The position numbers and the translations under genes were made by a program. A model generated the notes under the pieces. It ran no database searches, was not told the origin of the DNA, and saw only the letters and a program-made list of their open reading frames with translations. A DNA stretch of 64,000 nucleotides from DATFVJ01 sp963727015 (GTDB taxonomy: Bacteria; Actinomycetota; Actinomycetes; Streptosporangiales; Streptosporangiaceae): positions 336,148 through 400,147 of the forward strand of contig CAVSEV010000007.1 of the NCBI GenBank assembly GCA_963727015.1, written 5' to 3'. Shown here one piece after another: positions 21,074 through 28,947 of this stretch (its first letter is position 1; each line of letters starts with the position of its first letter).

Positions 21074-22897
21074 ATGAACTCGCCGATGCGCCAGGCAGGG
21101 CCCGGCCAGACGCCAGCCAGTAGGTTCACGGAGGACCCTCTCGAGCGCCAGCGGCCGTCGGCTGGTCCAGCGGCCGGGCCGGCAGACGGGCCCGTTAATG
21201 GCACAGAAAACGGCCCAGTGGATCAGCCATCCGAAGATGTGCTCACCCCTCCGGCCGGGACCGAAGGCCTGGTTCGCGCCAGCGGCGTGATGGCGGCGGG
21301 CACGCTCGTCTCCCGCATGACCGGGTTCATGCGCACCGCTGTGATCGCATACGCCCTTGGCACGCTCGCGCTCGCCGACGCTTACAACAACGCGAACACG
21401 TTCCCGAACGCCGTCTTCGACCTGCTCCTCGGTGGCATCCTCGCCAGTGTGTTCGTGCCGCTGCTGGTTAGCGCAGCGAAACGGGACGCAGATGGTGGCC
21501 GTGCGTACGACCAGCGGATGTTTACCCTGGTGACGATCGCGCTCGCGGTCATCACATTCTTCGCGACCCTGGCCGCGCCGCTGTTAGTCACGATCTACGC
21601 ACACTCTGTGCACGGCGCGGAACGCGCCCTCATGGTGACGTTCGCGAGGTTCTTCATCCCGCAGATCTTCTTTTACGGGATCTGTGCGCTCGCCGGTGCG
21701 GTCCTCAACGCCCGGGGCCGTTTTGCCGCGCCGATGTGGACCCCGGTCGTGAACAACATCGTGGTGATTTTCGTCATCACGCTCTACATGATCATAGCTG
21801 GAACCGGCGTCACCGTGTCGACCATCACCCCGGGCGAGGTGCGGCTGCTCGGCATCGGCACCACGCTTGGCATCATCGCCCAGGCCGCCGCCATGATCCC
21901 GGCGCTGCGGCGGGCGGGATTCCGCTGGCGGCCGCAGCTTGGCCTGAGCCGCGGCGAGATCGCCGAGATCTGGCGGATGGCCGGCTGGATGTTCGGCTAC
22001 ATCGTCACCACGCAGATCGCGCTGCTTGTCACACAGAACCTCGCCAACAACGCGGCGGTGCGGGGGCAGGCAGCGAACATCGGGTACGGCGCCGGCTTCA
22101 GCGCCTATCAGTACGCGTGGCTGCTCTTCCAGCTTCCATATGCGATCGTCGGCATCTCCGTGATCACCGCGCTGCTGCCGCGCATGAGCGCGCACGCGGC
22201 GGACGCTAGGTATGAGCTTGTCCGCCAGGACTTCTCCGCCGGCGTGCGGCTGGCATCCGTGATAACAGTTCCGGCCGCTGTCGTGCTCGCGGTGCTCGCG
22301 CCCCCACTTGCTGTCCTGCTGCTCGGGCACGGCAGCACATCGGTTGCCGACGCCACATTCGTCGGCGAGGTGTTCGCTGTCTTCTCCCTCGGTCTCGTGC
22401 CATACATGCTGTTCCAGCTGTTGCTGCGGGTGTTCTACGCAATGCACGACAGCCGGTCCACGGCCTTCATCGGCCTCGCGGCGATGGCCGTGAACATCGG
22501 GGTGAACGTCGCGGCCTGGGCGCTCCTGCCCGCCGGCCAGATCACGGCGGGCCTGGCCGCGGGCTTCGGTGTGGCGAACGTGGCGGGCACCGCGATCGCC
22601 TGGCTGGTCCTCCGGGCACGGACCGGCGGGCTCGACGGCAAGCGGATCGCCTGGACCCTGGTCAAAACCCTGCTCGCCTCCCTGCCAGCGGTGGTCTTCG
22701 CGATAGCGATGACCATGGGCGTTGGCGTGGTATTTCACCCGGGCCCGGTGAACGGGCTCCTTACGGCCGTCCTCGGCGGAGGCGGGGCGTTGCTGATGTA
22801 CCTGCTCTTCGCGCGGGCGCTCGGGGTCGGCGAGCTAGCCGATGTGGCCGGCACGATCACGGCGCGCTTCCGTGGCGGCCGCCACCGGCCGGGATGA
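21074..22897 (+). CDS. murJ: Lipid II flippase MurJ (MviN)
   Basis: A 607-residue polytopic membrane protein that flips the peptidoglycan precursor lipid II to the outer face of the membrane. After a ~70-residue hydrophilic Pro/Gly/Asn-rich N-terminus, about 14 transmembrane segments follow. The family signature GTLVSRMTGFMRTAVIAYALG occurs in the first helix, then LADAYNNANTFPNAVFDLLLGGILASVFVP, as expected for MOP-superfamily MurJ. ATG 21074 was chosen for its GGAGG seven bases upstream; an in-frame ATG at 21041 is possible. The DUF6049 remnant in front is the ancestral neighbour. It is essential in most bacteria, which fits its intact state here. Confidence 0.96.
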   Translation: MNSPMRQAGPGQTPASRFTEDPLERQRPSAGPAAGPADGPVNGTENGPVDQPSEDVLTPPAGTEGLVRASGVMAAGTLVSRMTGFMRTAVIAYALGTLALADAYNNANTFPNAVFDLLLGGILASVFVPLLVSAAKRDADGGRAYDQRMFTLVTIALAVITFFATLAAPLLVTIYAHSVHGAERALMVTFARFFIPQIFFYGICALAGAVLNARGRFAAPMWTPVVNNIVVIFVITLYMIIAGTGVTVSTITPGEVRLLGIGTTLGIIAQAAAMIPALRRAGFRWRPQLGLSRGEIAEIWRMAGWMFGYIVTTQIALLVTQNLANNAAVRGQAANIGYGAGFSAYQYAWLLFQLPYAIVGISVITALLPRMSAHAADARYELVRQDFSAGVRLASVITVPAAVVLAVLAPPLAVLLLGHGSTSVADATFVGEVFAVFSLGLVPYMLFQLLLRVFYAMHDSRSTAFIGLAAMAVNIGVNVAAWALLPAGQITAGLAAGFGVANVAGTAIAWLVLRARTGGLDGKRIAWTLVKTLLASLPAVVFAIAMTMGVGVVFHPGPVNGLLTAVLGGGGALLMYLLFARALGVGELADVAGTITARFRGGRHRPG

Positions 22898-23560
22898 GAG
22901 GATGGGCATCCTCGCGTATGACGGTTTGCGCGAGCGGCCCCGTCGGCACCCCCGGCAGACGGCGGCGACGGTTTTGGCGTCGCCCAGGAGATCGGATGCT
23001 TTTCTGCACCGACGGGTAAGCGAGGCGCGAGACAGGTCAGGAGACGTCTACCTATCTGATATCAGACGCACCACGGCGTACCGATGCAGGCGAGCAAACA
23101 CCGGGCAAACATGGCGACCCGCGATCTTGTGATGGGCCCCGCCCACAGGCGGCCGGCCGGGTGGCGGCCGCAATCGGAATGGTGATCGCGCTTAGGTGGG
23201 CGCTTGCTTCGCCGAAACAGAGACCTGTGCTATCGCCAGGCGTTTGTGGCTGGAGCTGACCGCCCGCGGGATAGCCGCCCCGGTGGCCCACGTGACTGTT
23301 CGGCCCGGCCGGAACCTGCCGATGCGACTGCGGCGCGCTGATGGCACCCTCAGCCAATCACCGCGTTGTCGGGGCACGGGCGTGACTGCCGCGATGAACC
23401 GGGACCCTGACCAGACCCGATGGCAACGTGGCGCCGGCCGGGCGGCCGGTGGCGAACATCCGGATGCTCAGCCGGCTGGCGTCCTGGCGATTGGAAGGCA
23501 AAGGCGGCGCCTTTGGTGAGCATCCCAGCACCTGGGGTGGGCCAGCGAGAGCGGAGATGC
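22898..23560. other. Non-coding or fully eroded stretch
   Basis: No family-like frame was found on either strand. It contains a perfect 12-bp palindrome TCTGATATCAGA near 23055-23067, of unknown meaning. Confidence 0.45.
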
Positions 23561-23648
23561 CCTACAGTGGGCGATGGCGAGCCGGGAAACCTGGTCGGCA
23601 CCTTTTCGTACCCGCAGGGGCAGGGAGCCGAGATGGGCAGGTGGCCAG
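23561..23648 (+). promoter_or_regulatory. Putative structured leader, copy B
   Basis: Second copy of the 88-bp element at 11973-12060, with the same flanks TACAGTGGGCGAT and GGGCAGGTGGCCAG. The inner stem is GCCG...CGGC instead of GCCA...TGGC, i.e. changed on both sides. It precedes the eroded CaCA copy at 23676-23822. Confidence 0.5.
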
Positions 23649-23675
23649 GAGCAGCTGGTGTGGGCCGGGCAGCGC

Positions 23676-23822
23676 GATGTGGGTGATTGGTCTGGCGGTG
23701 GCGCTCGGCCTTCCCGACGACATCTCGGCACCGCCACCCATCTGGTATTTCTTGGCGCGGTTGCCGTCGTTGCCCTTGCCAACACGCTGGCTGCCGCCCT
23801 GATCAGGAACGTCAGGCCGTAG
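23676..23822 (+). pseudogene. Deletion remnant of a second CaCA exchanger gene
   Basis: ATG 23676 opens into WVIGLAVALGLPDD, then, in a shifted frame, FLGAVAVVALANTLAAALIRNVRP and a TAG. This is nearly the last 45 residues of the exchanger at 12123-13700 (WVIGLAIVLGVPDG ... AAAVIRHVRP). All the transport domain is gone while the leader (copy B) is retained 28 bp upstream. An internal deletion therefore joined the 5' leader to the 3' end. Confidence 0.75.
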
Positions 23823-24278
23823 GTGCTGCGGTAAATGTCACACCTGGAGCACACCCGTACGAGCCGCACTTGGCCCGCGACCCGGACCCGCCACCCGGCG
23901 ATCGGCGCCAGTGACAGCGGCCGCCCGGGTTCCCGCTCCGGACGGGTGACAGCGCGGCAGCCGTTACGGACATTGATGCCGAACGGCTGCCGCAGCGTGG
24001 CGCCCGCCCGCCAGCCGCTGCGGCCACCGCGGCAGTCCCCGCGTGCGTCCCGCGCCGGACGGGCCGCGTGTGGCGCCAGGACGGCACCGGTACCGGCCAT
24101 CCATTGCTTTTATGCAAGTGTTGTGCCTATGGGAGCCGGCCCTGGCTGACGGCCGCCTCGCCGGCACAGTTAACCGGCCAGCGTGGCCGCGGGATGCAAG
24201 CCCGGGACCAGGGGTACCGCTTCCCGGTGGGGCGGCGGAAGGGACGGTAATGGCTCGCGCGTGCGCTGGTATGCCGTG
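23823..24278. other. Spacer before the cation/proton antiporter gene
   Basis: No gene recognised; the frames present are Arg/Pro-rich and without ribosome sites. Confidence 0.45.
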
Positions 24279-25796
24279 ATGGATGCCGTCGGCTCCTTTG
24301 GCCTGGCAGTGCTGGTGGCGGCGCTGGCCACGACCGCAGCGGTGCTGTCCAGCCGGGCCAGCGAACGCCTGCGGATTCCCGCTCCGGCCTTCTTCCTAGT
24401 CGGCGCGGCCTTGGCGTCAGATATCTGGCCCCGGCTTGGCGCGTTGTCGTTCACGGCGGTGGAGCGCGTCGTCACGCTGGCGCTGGCGGTCATCTTGTTC
24501 GACGGCGGGATGCGGGTCGGCTGGCGGCGGTTCCGCCCAGCGGCCGCAGCGATTGTCTGGCTCGGGGTGGCAGGCACGCTGGTCACCGCAGCGGCCGTAG
24601 CCGCCGCCGCGCATTTCTTCTTCTCGTTCGGCTGGCACGCCGCCCTGCTGATAGGCACGGCGCTGGCGCCCACCGACCCGGCCGTGGTCTTCTCCGTGCT
24701 GGGCCGGCGCGAGGTCGGCGGGCGCAGCGGTGTGCTGCTGGAGGGTGAGTCCGGGGCCAACGACCCGGTCGGCATCGCCCTGCTGATCGCGCTGCTGACG
24801 GCCACCGGCACCGGGATGAGCGCAGCCGGCAGCGTGATCTTCGAGTTTGCCCTGCAGATGGGGGTCGGCGCCGCCGCCGGCGCCGCCGGCGGCCTGGCGC
24901 TGCTGGCGTTCATGCGGCGAGTGCCGCTGCCGAGCGAGGGCCTGTACCCGCTGCGCGTGCTGGCCGGGGCGCTGGCGATCTACGGCGCGGCCACCGTCGC
25001 GCACGGGTCCGGGTTCCTCGCCGTGTTCATCGCGGGGATCGTCATCGGTGACGAACGCGCCCCCTACAAACGGGAGATCGCACGCTTCCACTCCTCGCTG
25101 GCTAGCCTGGCCGAGGTGGTGGCGTTCGTGATGCTCGGGCTCACCATCCGGCTACAGGCCCTGACCCACGCGTGGGCGTGGCTGATCGGCCTGGTGCTGG
25201 CGGTCCTGCTGGCGCTGGTCATCCGGCCGCTGCTCGCCGGCGTGTTGCTGTGGCCGGTGCGGCTGCGGCCCCGCGAACGGCTGTTCGTGCTATGGGCCGG
25301 CCTCAAGGGCGCCGTGCCGATCGTGCTGGGCGTGTTCATCGTGCAGGCTGGTGTCACGGGCGCCACCCGCATCTACGAGATCATCTTCGTTGTGGTGGCG
25401 TTCTCGGTCATCGTGCAGGGCGGGACGGTGCCGGCGGCTGCCCGGCGGCTGAAGATCCCGCTGCGCACCATCGAACCCGAGCCGTGGAGCCTCGGCATAC
25501 GGTTCCAGGCCGAACCCGAGGGCCTGCACCGCTGCACCGTAACCGCCGGCAGCGCAGCCGACAGCACCGCCATCGGTGACCTGCCCATGGCTGAGGACGC
25601 CTGGATCAGCCTCGTCATCCGCGGCGGGCGCCTCGTCCCCGCGCACGCCAGCACGGTGCTGCAGGCCGGAGACGAGATCGTCGTCCTCGCCCCTGCCGAA
25701 CAGGCGGCCCAGCTTAAAGAACTGTTCACCATGCTGCAGCGTCATCCCCCCGCTCCCCATACACACCGCTCTCACGACGTCGACCCACCGCCGTGA
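24279..25796 (+). CDS. CPA-type cation:proton antiporter with RCK-C domain
   Basis: A 505-residue antiporter exchanging K+ or Na+ for H+. About twelve transmembrane segments include the family's ALAPTDPAVVFSVLG (helix with conserved Asp) and LEGESGANDPVGIALL (helix with the ND pair). A cytosolic TrkA-C/RCK-C domain follows (about residues 405-490; RCTVTAGSAADSTAIGDLPM ... GDEIVVLAP). This layout is like KhaP/NhaP2 (YcgO) proteins. The start was placed at ATG 24279 by family alignment; upstream in-frame residues look random and no clear ribosome site is visible. It probably contributes to cytoplasmic pH and K+ balance with kdp downstream. Confidence 0.9.
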   Translation: MDAVGSFGLAVLVAALATTAAVLSSRASERLRIPAPAFFLVGAALASDIWPRLGALSFTAVERVVTLALAVILFDGGMRVGWRRFRPAAAAIVWLGVAGTLVTAAAVAAAAHFFFSFGWHAALLIGTALAPTDPAVVFSVLGRREVGGRSGVLLEGESGANDPVGIALLIALLTATGTGMSAAGSVIFEFALQMGVGAAAGAAGGLALLAFMRRVPLPSEGLYPLRVLAGALAIYGAATVAHGSGFLAVFIAGIVIGDERAPYKREIARFHSSLASLAEVVAFVMLGLTIRLQALTHAWAWLIGLVLAVLLALVIRPLLAGVLLWPVRLRPRERLFVLWAGLKGAVPIVLGVFIVQAGVTGATRIYEIIFVVVAFSVIVQGGTVPAAARRLKIPLRTIEPEPWSLGIRFQAEPEGLHRCTVTAGSAADSTAIGDLPMAEDAWISLVIRGGRLVPAHASTVLQAGDEIVVLAPAEQAAQLKELFTMLQRHPPAPHTHRSHDVDPPP

Positions 25797-25951
25797 CCCA
25801 CCGGCGGGCCGGGTAGTCCGGTGGCGTGCGGGGCTGCGCGGTGGTCATCCACCCAGGCACCTCCTTACCGTCGGGCTGCGGGAGCGGTCTGTGAGCGGCC
25901 CATATGCGTCACGGAGACGGACATTGTCCAGGCGGTGGCGAACCGGAAGGC

Positions 25952-26150
25952 GTGAACGATGTCCGGATCCATGACCTGATGACCGCTCGTCCGACCGTGA
26001 TCAACGCGACGACAAGCATCCGCGATTCGGCTAAAACCACGGTGGCTGGGCGTTTCCGGCGCCTGCCGCCTCGTCGGCTACGCCGGTCTCATCGGGATGG
26101 TCGATATCGCAGATGTTTGCCGCGCGTTGCTCGACCCACCCGCGGGATGA
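25952..26150 (+). pseudogene. CBS-domain protein remnant
   Basis: GTG 25952 starts DVRIHDLMTARPTVINATTSIRDSAK, the first half of a CBS motif. After a frameshift near 26045 another frame gives LIGMVDIADVCRALLDPPAG and a TGA, the end of the same motif. It is too short and broken to be functional. Confidence 0.6.
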
Positions 26151-26415
26151 TGTGTCGGCTACCCACGACCGGCACGCCCAGGACGACTCGAACGCGACAC
26201 CGCAGGCCTATGCCGCGTTGCGGTCCGCGGAACCGTGACCGCGAGTGGCTGCAAATGGCGCGGCCGCCCCTTCCGCGGCAGGCCCGCTGCCTGACGCCGG
26301 AGCATGGCGGGCCTTTGTAGGCCGCTGCCAGTGAGCCTCATCATGGGCCCGGCTGCAGCCAGCCGGGCCGGGCCTCGGTAGGTTCGGGGTAGCCATTGAC
26401 CGTCGAGGAGAACTC

Positions 26416-27537
26416 ATGGTGGTGCCGCTCGTTGGCCGCTCGGTGGCCGCGGTTGCCGGCGTCCTGCTCCTGCTCACTGCGGGGGTCAGCGTCATCGGGA
26501 CGCTCATCGTGCCCCGCCGGGTCAGCAGCTGGCTGACACGCTGGGTGGACTGGATCGTGAACGAGGCATTCCGGCTGGCGACCAGGGCCAGCGCCGACTA
26601 CAGGCGGCGTGACCGGGTGCTCGCTGGGCAGCCGGCGGCGATCCTGCTCGCGCAGCTGGCCGCCTGGCTGGGGATCTCCTTCATCGGGTACGCGCTGCTG
26701 CTGTGGCCGTTCGCCACCGGCGGCGTGACGTCGGCTTTCACCGATGCCGGGTCTTCGCTGTTCACCCTCGGATTCGCGGTGCCGGCCGGGACCGTGCCCG
26801 CGGCGATCGTCTTCGCCGCGGCGGCGACCGGTCTGGTGATTGTCGCGCTGCAGATCGCCTACCTGCCGACCCTGTACGCAGCGTTCAACCGGCGGGAAAC
26901 CGAGGTGGCGCTGCTGAACGCGCGGGCCGGCGTCCCGTCCTGGGGCCCGGAGCTTTTGGCGCGCACCCACTACGCGCTGGGATCGGGCGTGTCGACCATC
27001 GATACGCTGCCCGATCTGTACGCCCGGTGGGAACGCTGGGCGGCCGACGTCGCGGAAAGTCACACCACCTACCTGCCGTTGGTGCGGTTCCGCTCACCCA
27101 GGCCGCTGTCGTCCTGGGTGACCGCGCTGCTTGCCATGCTGGACTCCGCCGCGCTGTTCCTGGCGGTGTCCCCAAAATCCGCGCCAGTGGTACCGGCTCG
27201 CCTGTGCCTGCGCGCAGGATTCCTGTGCTTCAACCAGATCGCGCGGGCGATGGGCATCGAGGTGCCCGATGAGCCCGACCCAAGCGGCGCAATCAGCCTG
27301 AGCCACCAGGAATTCCTCGACGCGATAGCCCGCATGCGCGAGGTCGACTTCCCGATCGAGCGCGACCCGGAAGATGCATGGGCGGACTTCGTTGGCTGGC
27401 GGCTCAACTACGAGCAGGCCGCCTATGCGGTGGCCGCTGCCGTCGACGCCGTGCCGGCGCTTTGGTCAGGCCCGCGACGGCGCCGCGATCCCGCCATCGC
27501 CCCTATCCGCCCGCCGCTCGGACGACCACCCAACTAG
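26416..27537 (+). CDS. Channel-like membrane protein of unknown function
   Basis: A 373-residue protein starting at ATG 26416 behind GAGGAG. Residues ~5-30 and ~75-95 are membrane helices. Then comes a short pore-like loop, AGSSLFTLGFAVPAG, and another helix (IVFAAAATGLVIVALQIAYLP), so the first third looks like a helix-loop-helix ion channel with TLGF where K+ channels have TVGYG. The remaining ~230 residues are soluble and helical (EFLDAIARMREVDFPIERDPEDAW). It is intact, between two cation transport systems, and may be a regulated ion channel; this is inference from the pattern. No named family could be assigned. Confidence 0.75.
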   Translation: MVVPLVGRSVAAVAGVLLLLTAGVSVIGTLIVPRRVSSWLTRWVDWIVNEAFRLATRASADYRRRDRVLAGQPAAILLAQLAAWLGISFIGYALLLWPFATGGVTSAFTDAGSSLFTLGFAVPAGTVPAAIVFAAAATGLVIVALQIAYLPTLYAAFNRRETEVALLNARAGVPSWGPELLARTHYALGSGVSTIDTLPDLYARWERWAADVAESHTTYLPLVRFRSPRPLSSWVTALLAMLDSAALFLAVSPKSAPVVPARLCLRAGFLCFNQIARAMGIEVPDEPDPSGAISLSHQEFLDAIARMREVDFPIERDPEDAWADFVGWRLNYEQAAYAVAAAVDAVPALWSGPRRRRDPAIAPIRPPLGRPPN

Positions 27538-28251
27538 GCCGCGTGCGGCGGCGCCGCAGAAGCCGATGACCATAACCTGCCAGCTCCGGGTGATCTGCCG
27601 TTCTCGAAGCTGGCTGTCGCCGGGTTGACGATATCGACCGGTGCCTGTTCACCGGCTTCTCTCACGGGGCGGGCGGTCTGGCTGGTTCATCAAATCGAGT
27701 GGTCTGCCGGACGCCAGAAACAGGCCAGTGATCTTGAGCAGGCGCACGGGGCTCACCGGCGCGACAGAGTTCTTCGTTCGTTGCGACGACAAACCTGACC
27801 GCGAGGATCGCCGCCGCGTCGCCGTGGGGTGTGGCGGCCGCCCGTAGAGGTCGCACGTGGTGAGTGAGTGCGTCGAAGGAGGCTGGCTGATGCCAGAGAC
27901 GTAGTCCGGGCAGTGCCAGGCCTGTCCCCGTCCTGACATGCGTGGCTGAGCCCTGCTCGGCTGGGTGTAAAGCTCAGGGAAAGCCCAAGGCCCCTGTTCC
28001 GCAGGTGCGCAAGATCGATCCTGCCACTGGGCCTCATCGCTCGTCCACACCGCGCGCGTATGACGCAGCCGCAACGACAGAGACCACCGGGCCAGTGCCG
28101 TCCACATGGGCGGTCGCCTCATCTTCAGGAACTGCCGTACTCCCGCTCGGGCAGGAGGCGGTGCACCGGATTCCGATGTGCGCTGTCGTGGTCGGCCGAC
28201 ATGGCTGTCGGCGTCTCACGAACGGTCAATATGTAGCGCCGTCGAGTCGGC
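27538..28251. other. Convergent intergenic region
   Basis: It lies between the channel-like gene (+) and kdpE (-). No frame resembles a known family; no obvious terminator hairpin with a clean stem was found. Confidence 0.5.
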
Positions 28252-28947
28252 TCAGGGCTCGTAGCGGTAACCCATCCCGGGTTCGTTAATGAGATAGCGC
28301 GGATGAGCTGGGTCGGGTTCCAGCTTCCTGCGCAGCCTGGCCAGGTAGAACCGCAAGTAGTGGGTCTCGTGACGGTATTTCGGCCCCCATACCTCGCTGA
28401 GCAGTTGCCGCGAGGGAACCAGTTTGCCGGGGTTTCGGAGCAGGATCTCGAGGACCCCCCATTCGGTCGGGGTGAGCCGGACCGCTCCGTGCGACTGGTC
28501 GCTTGCGCCCTCCGCGGGCGTGATCGTGCGGGCGGCCAGGTCGATCACATGGTGGCCCAGCGTGAACCTCGCGACCTCGGCGCCGCCTGCGGTGCGGCGC
28601 AGCGCGGAGCGCACCCGGGCAAGCAGTTCGTCCATGTGGAACGGCTTGGTCACATAGTCGTCCGCCCCGGCGTCGAGGGCACCGACCTTGCCCGCCGGAT
28701 CCGCCCGGCCGGACAACACGATGATCGGGACCCGGGACCATCCGCGCAGACCCTCGATGACCTGCACGCCATCCAGGTCGGGCAGGCCAAGATCCAGGAT
28801 GACGAGGTCTGGTGGCCACCGGGCCGCCGCGGCGAGTGCGGTCGCGCCGTCCGGTGCGGTCTCCACGTCGTAGTGCCGTGCGCGCAGGTTGATCCGCAGC
28901 GCCCGGAGCAGCTGCGGTTCGTCGTCCACGACGAGCACGCGAGTCAC
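28252..28947 (-). CDS. kdpE: KdpE response regulator
   Basis: A 231-residue OmpR/PhoB-type regulator, partner of KdpD. The receiver domain has the phosphoacceptor Asp in LVILDLGLPDLDG (about residue 53), the acidic pair in VVDDEPQ, and the Lys in VTKPFHMDEL. The winged-helix output domain follows (TPTEWGVLEILLRNPGKLV ... HYLRFYLARLRRKLEPDP, ending GMGYRYEP). It would bind tandem sites upstream of kdp; four CCTAAC half-sites at 36416-36464 fit this. The start overlaps the kdpD stop by 4 bases (ATGA). Confidence 0.96.
   Translation of the reverse strand: MTRVLVVDDEPQLLRALRINLRARHYDVETAPDGATALAAAARWPPDLVILDLGLPDLDGVQVIEGLRGWSRVPIIVLSGRADPAGKVGALDAGADDYVTKPFHMDELLARVRSALRRTAGGAEVARFTLGHHVIDLAARTITPAEGASDQSHGAVRLTPTEWGVLEILLRNPGKLVPSRQLLSEVWGPKYRHETHYLRFYLARLRRKLEPDPAHPRYLINEPGMGYRYEP

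Noticed and set aside
23468..24100. A 210-codon minus-strand frame over the CaCA relic
   Set aside because: Mixed composition without domain; overlaps better-supported plus-strand remnants.
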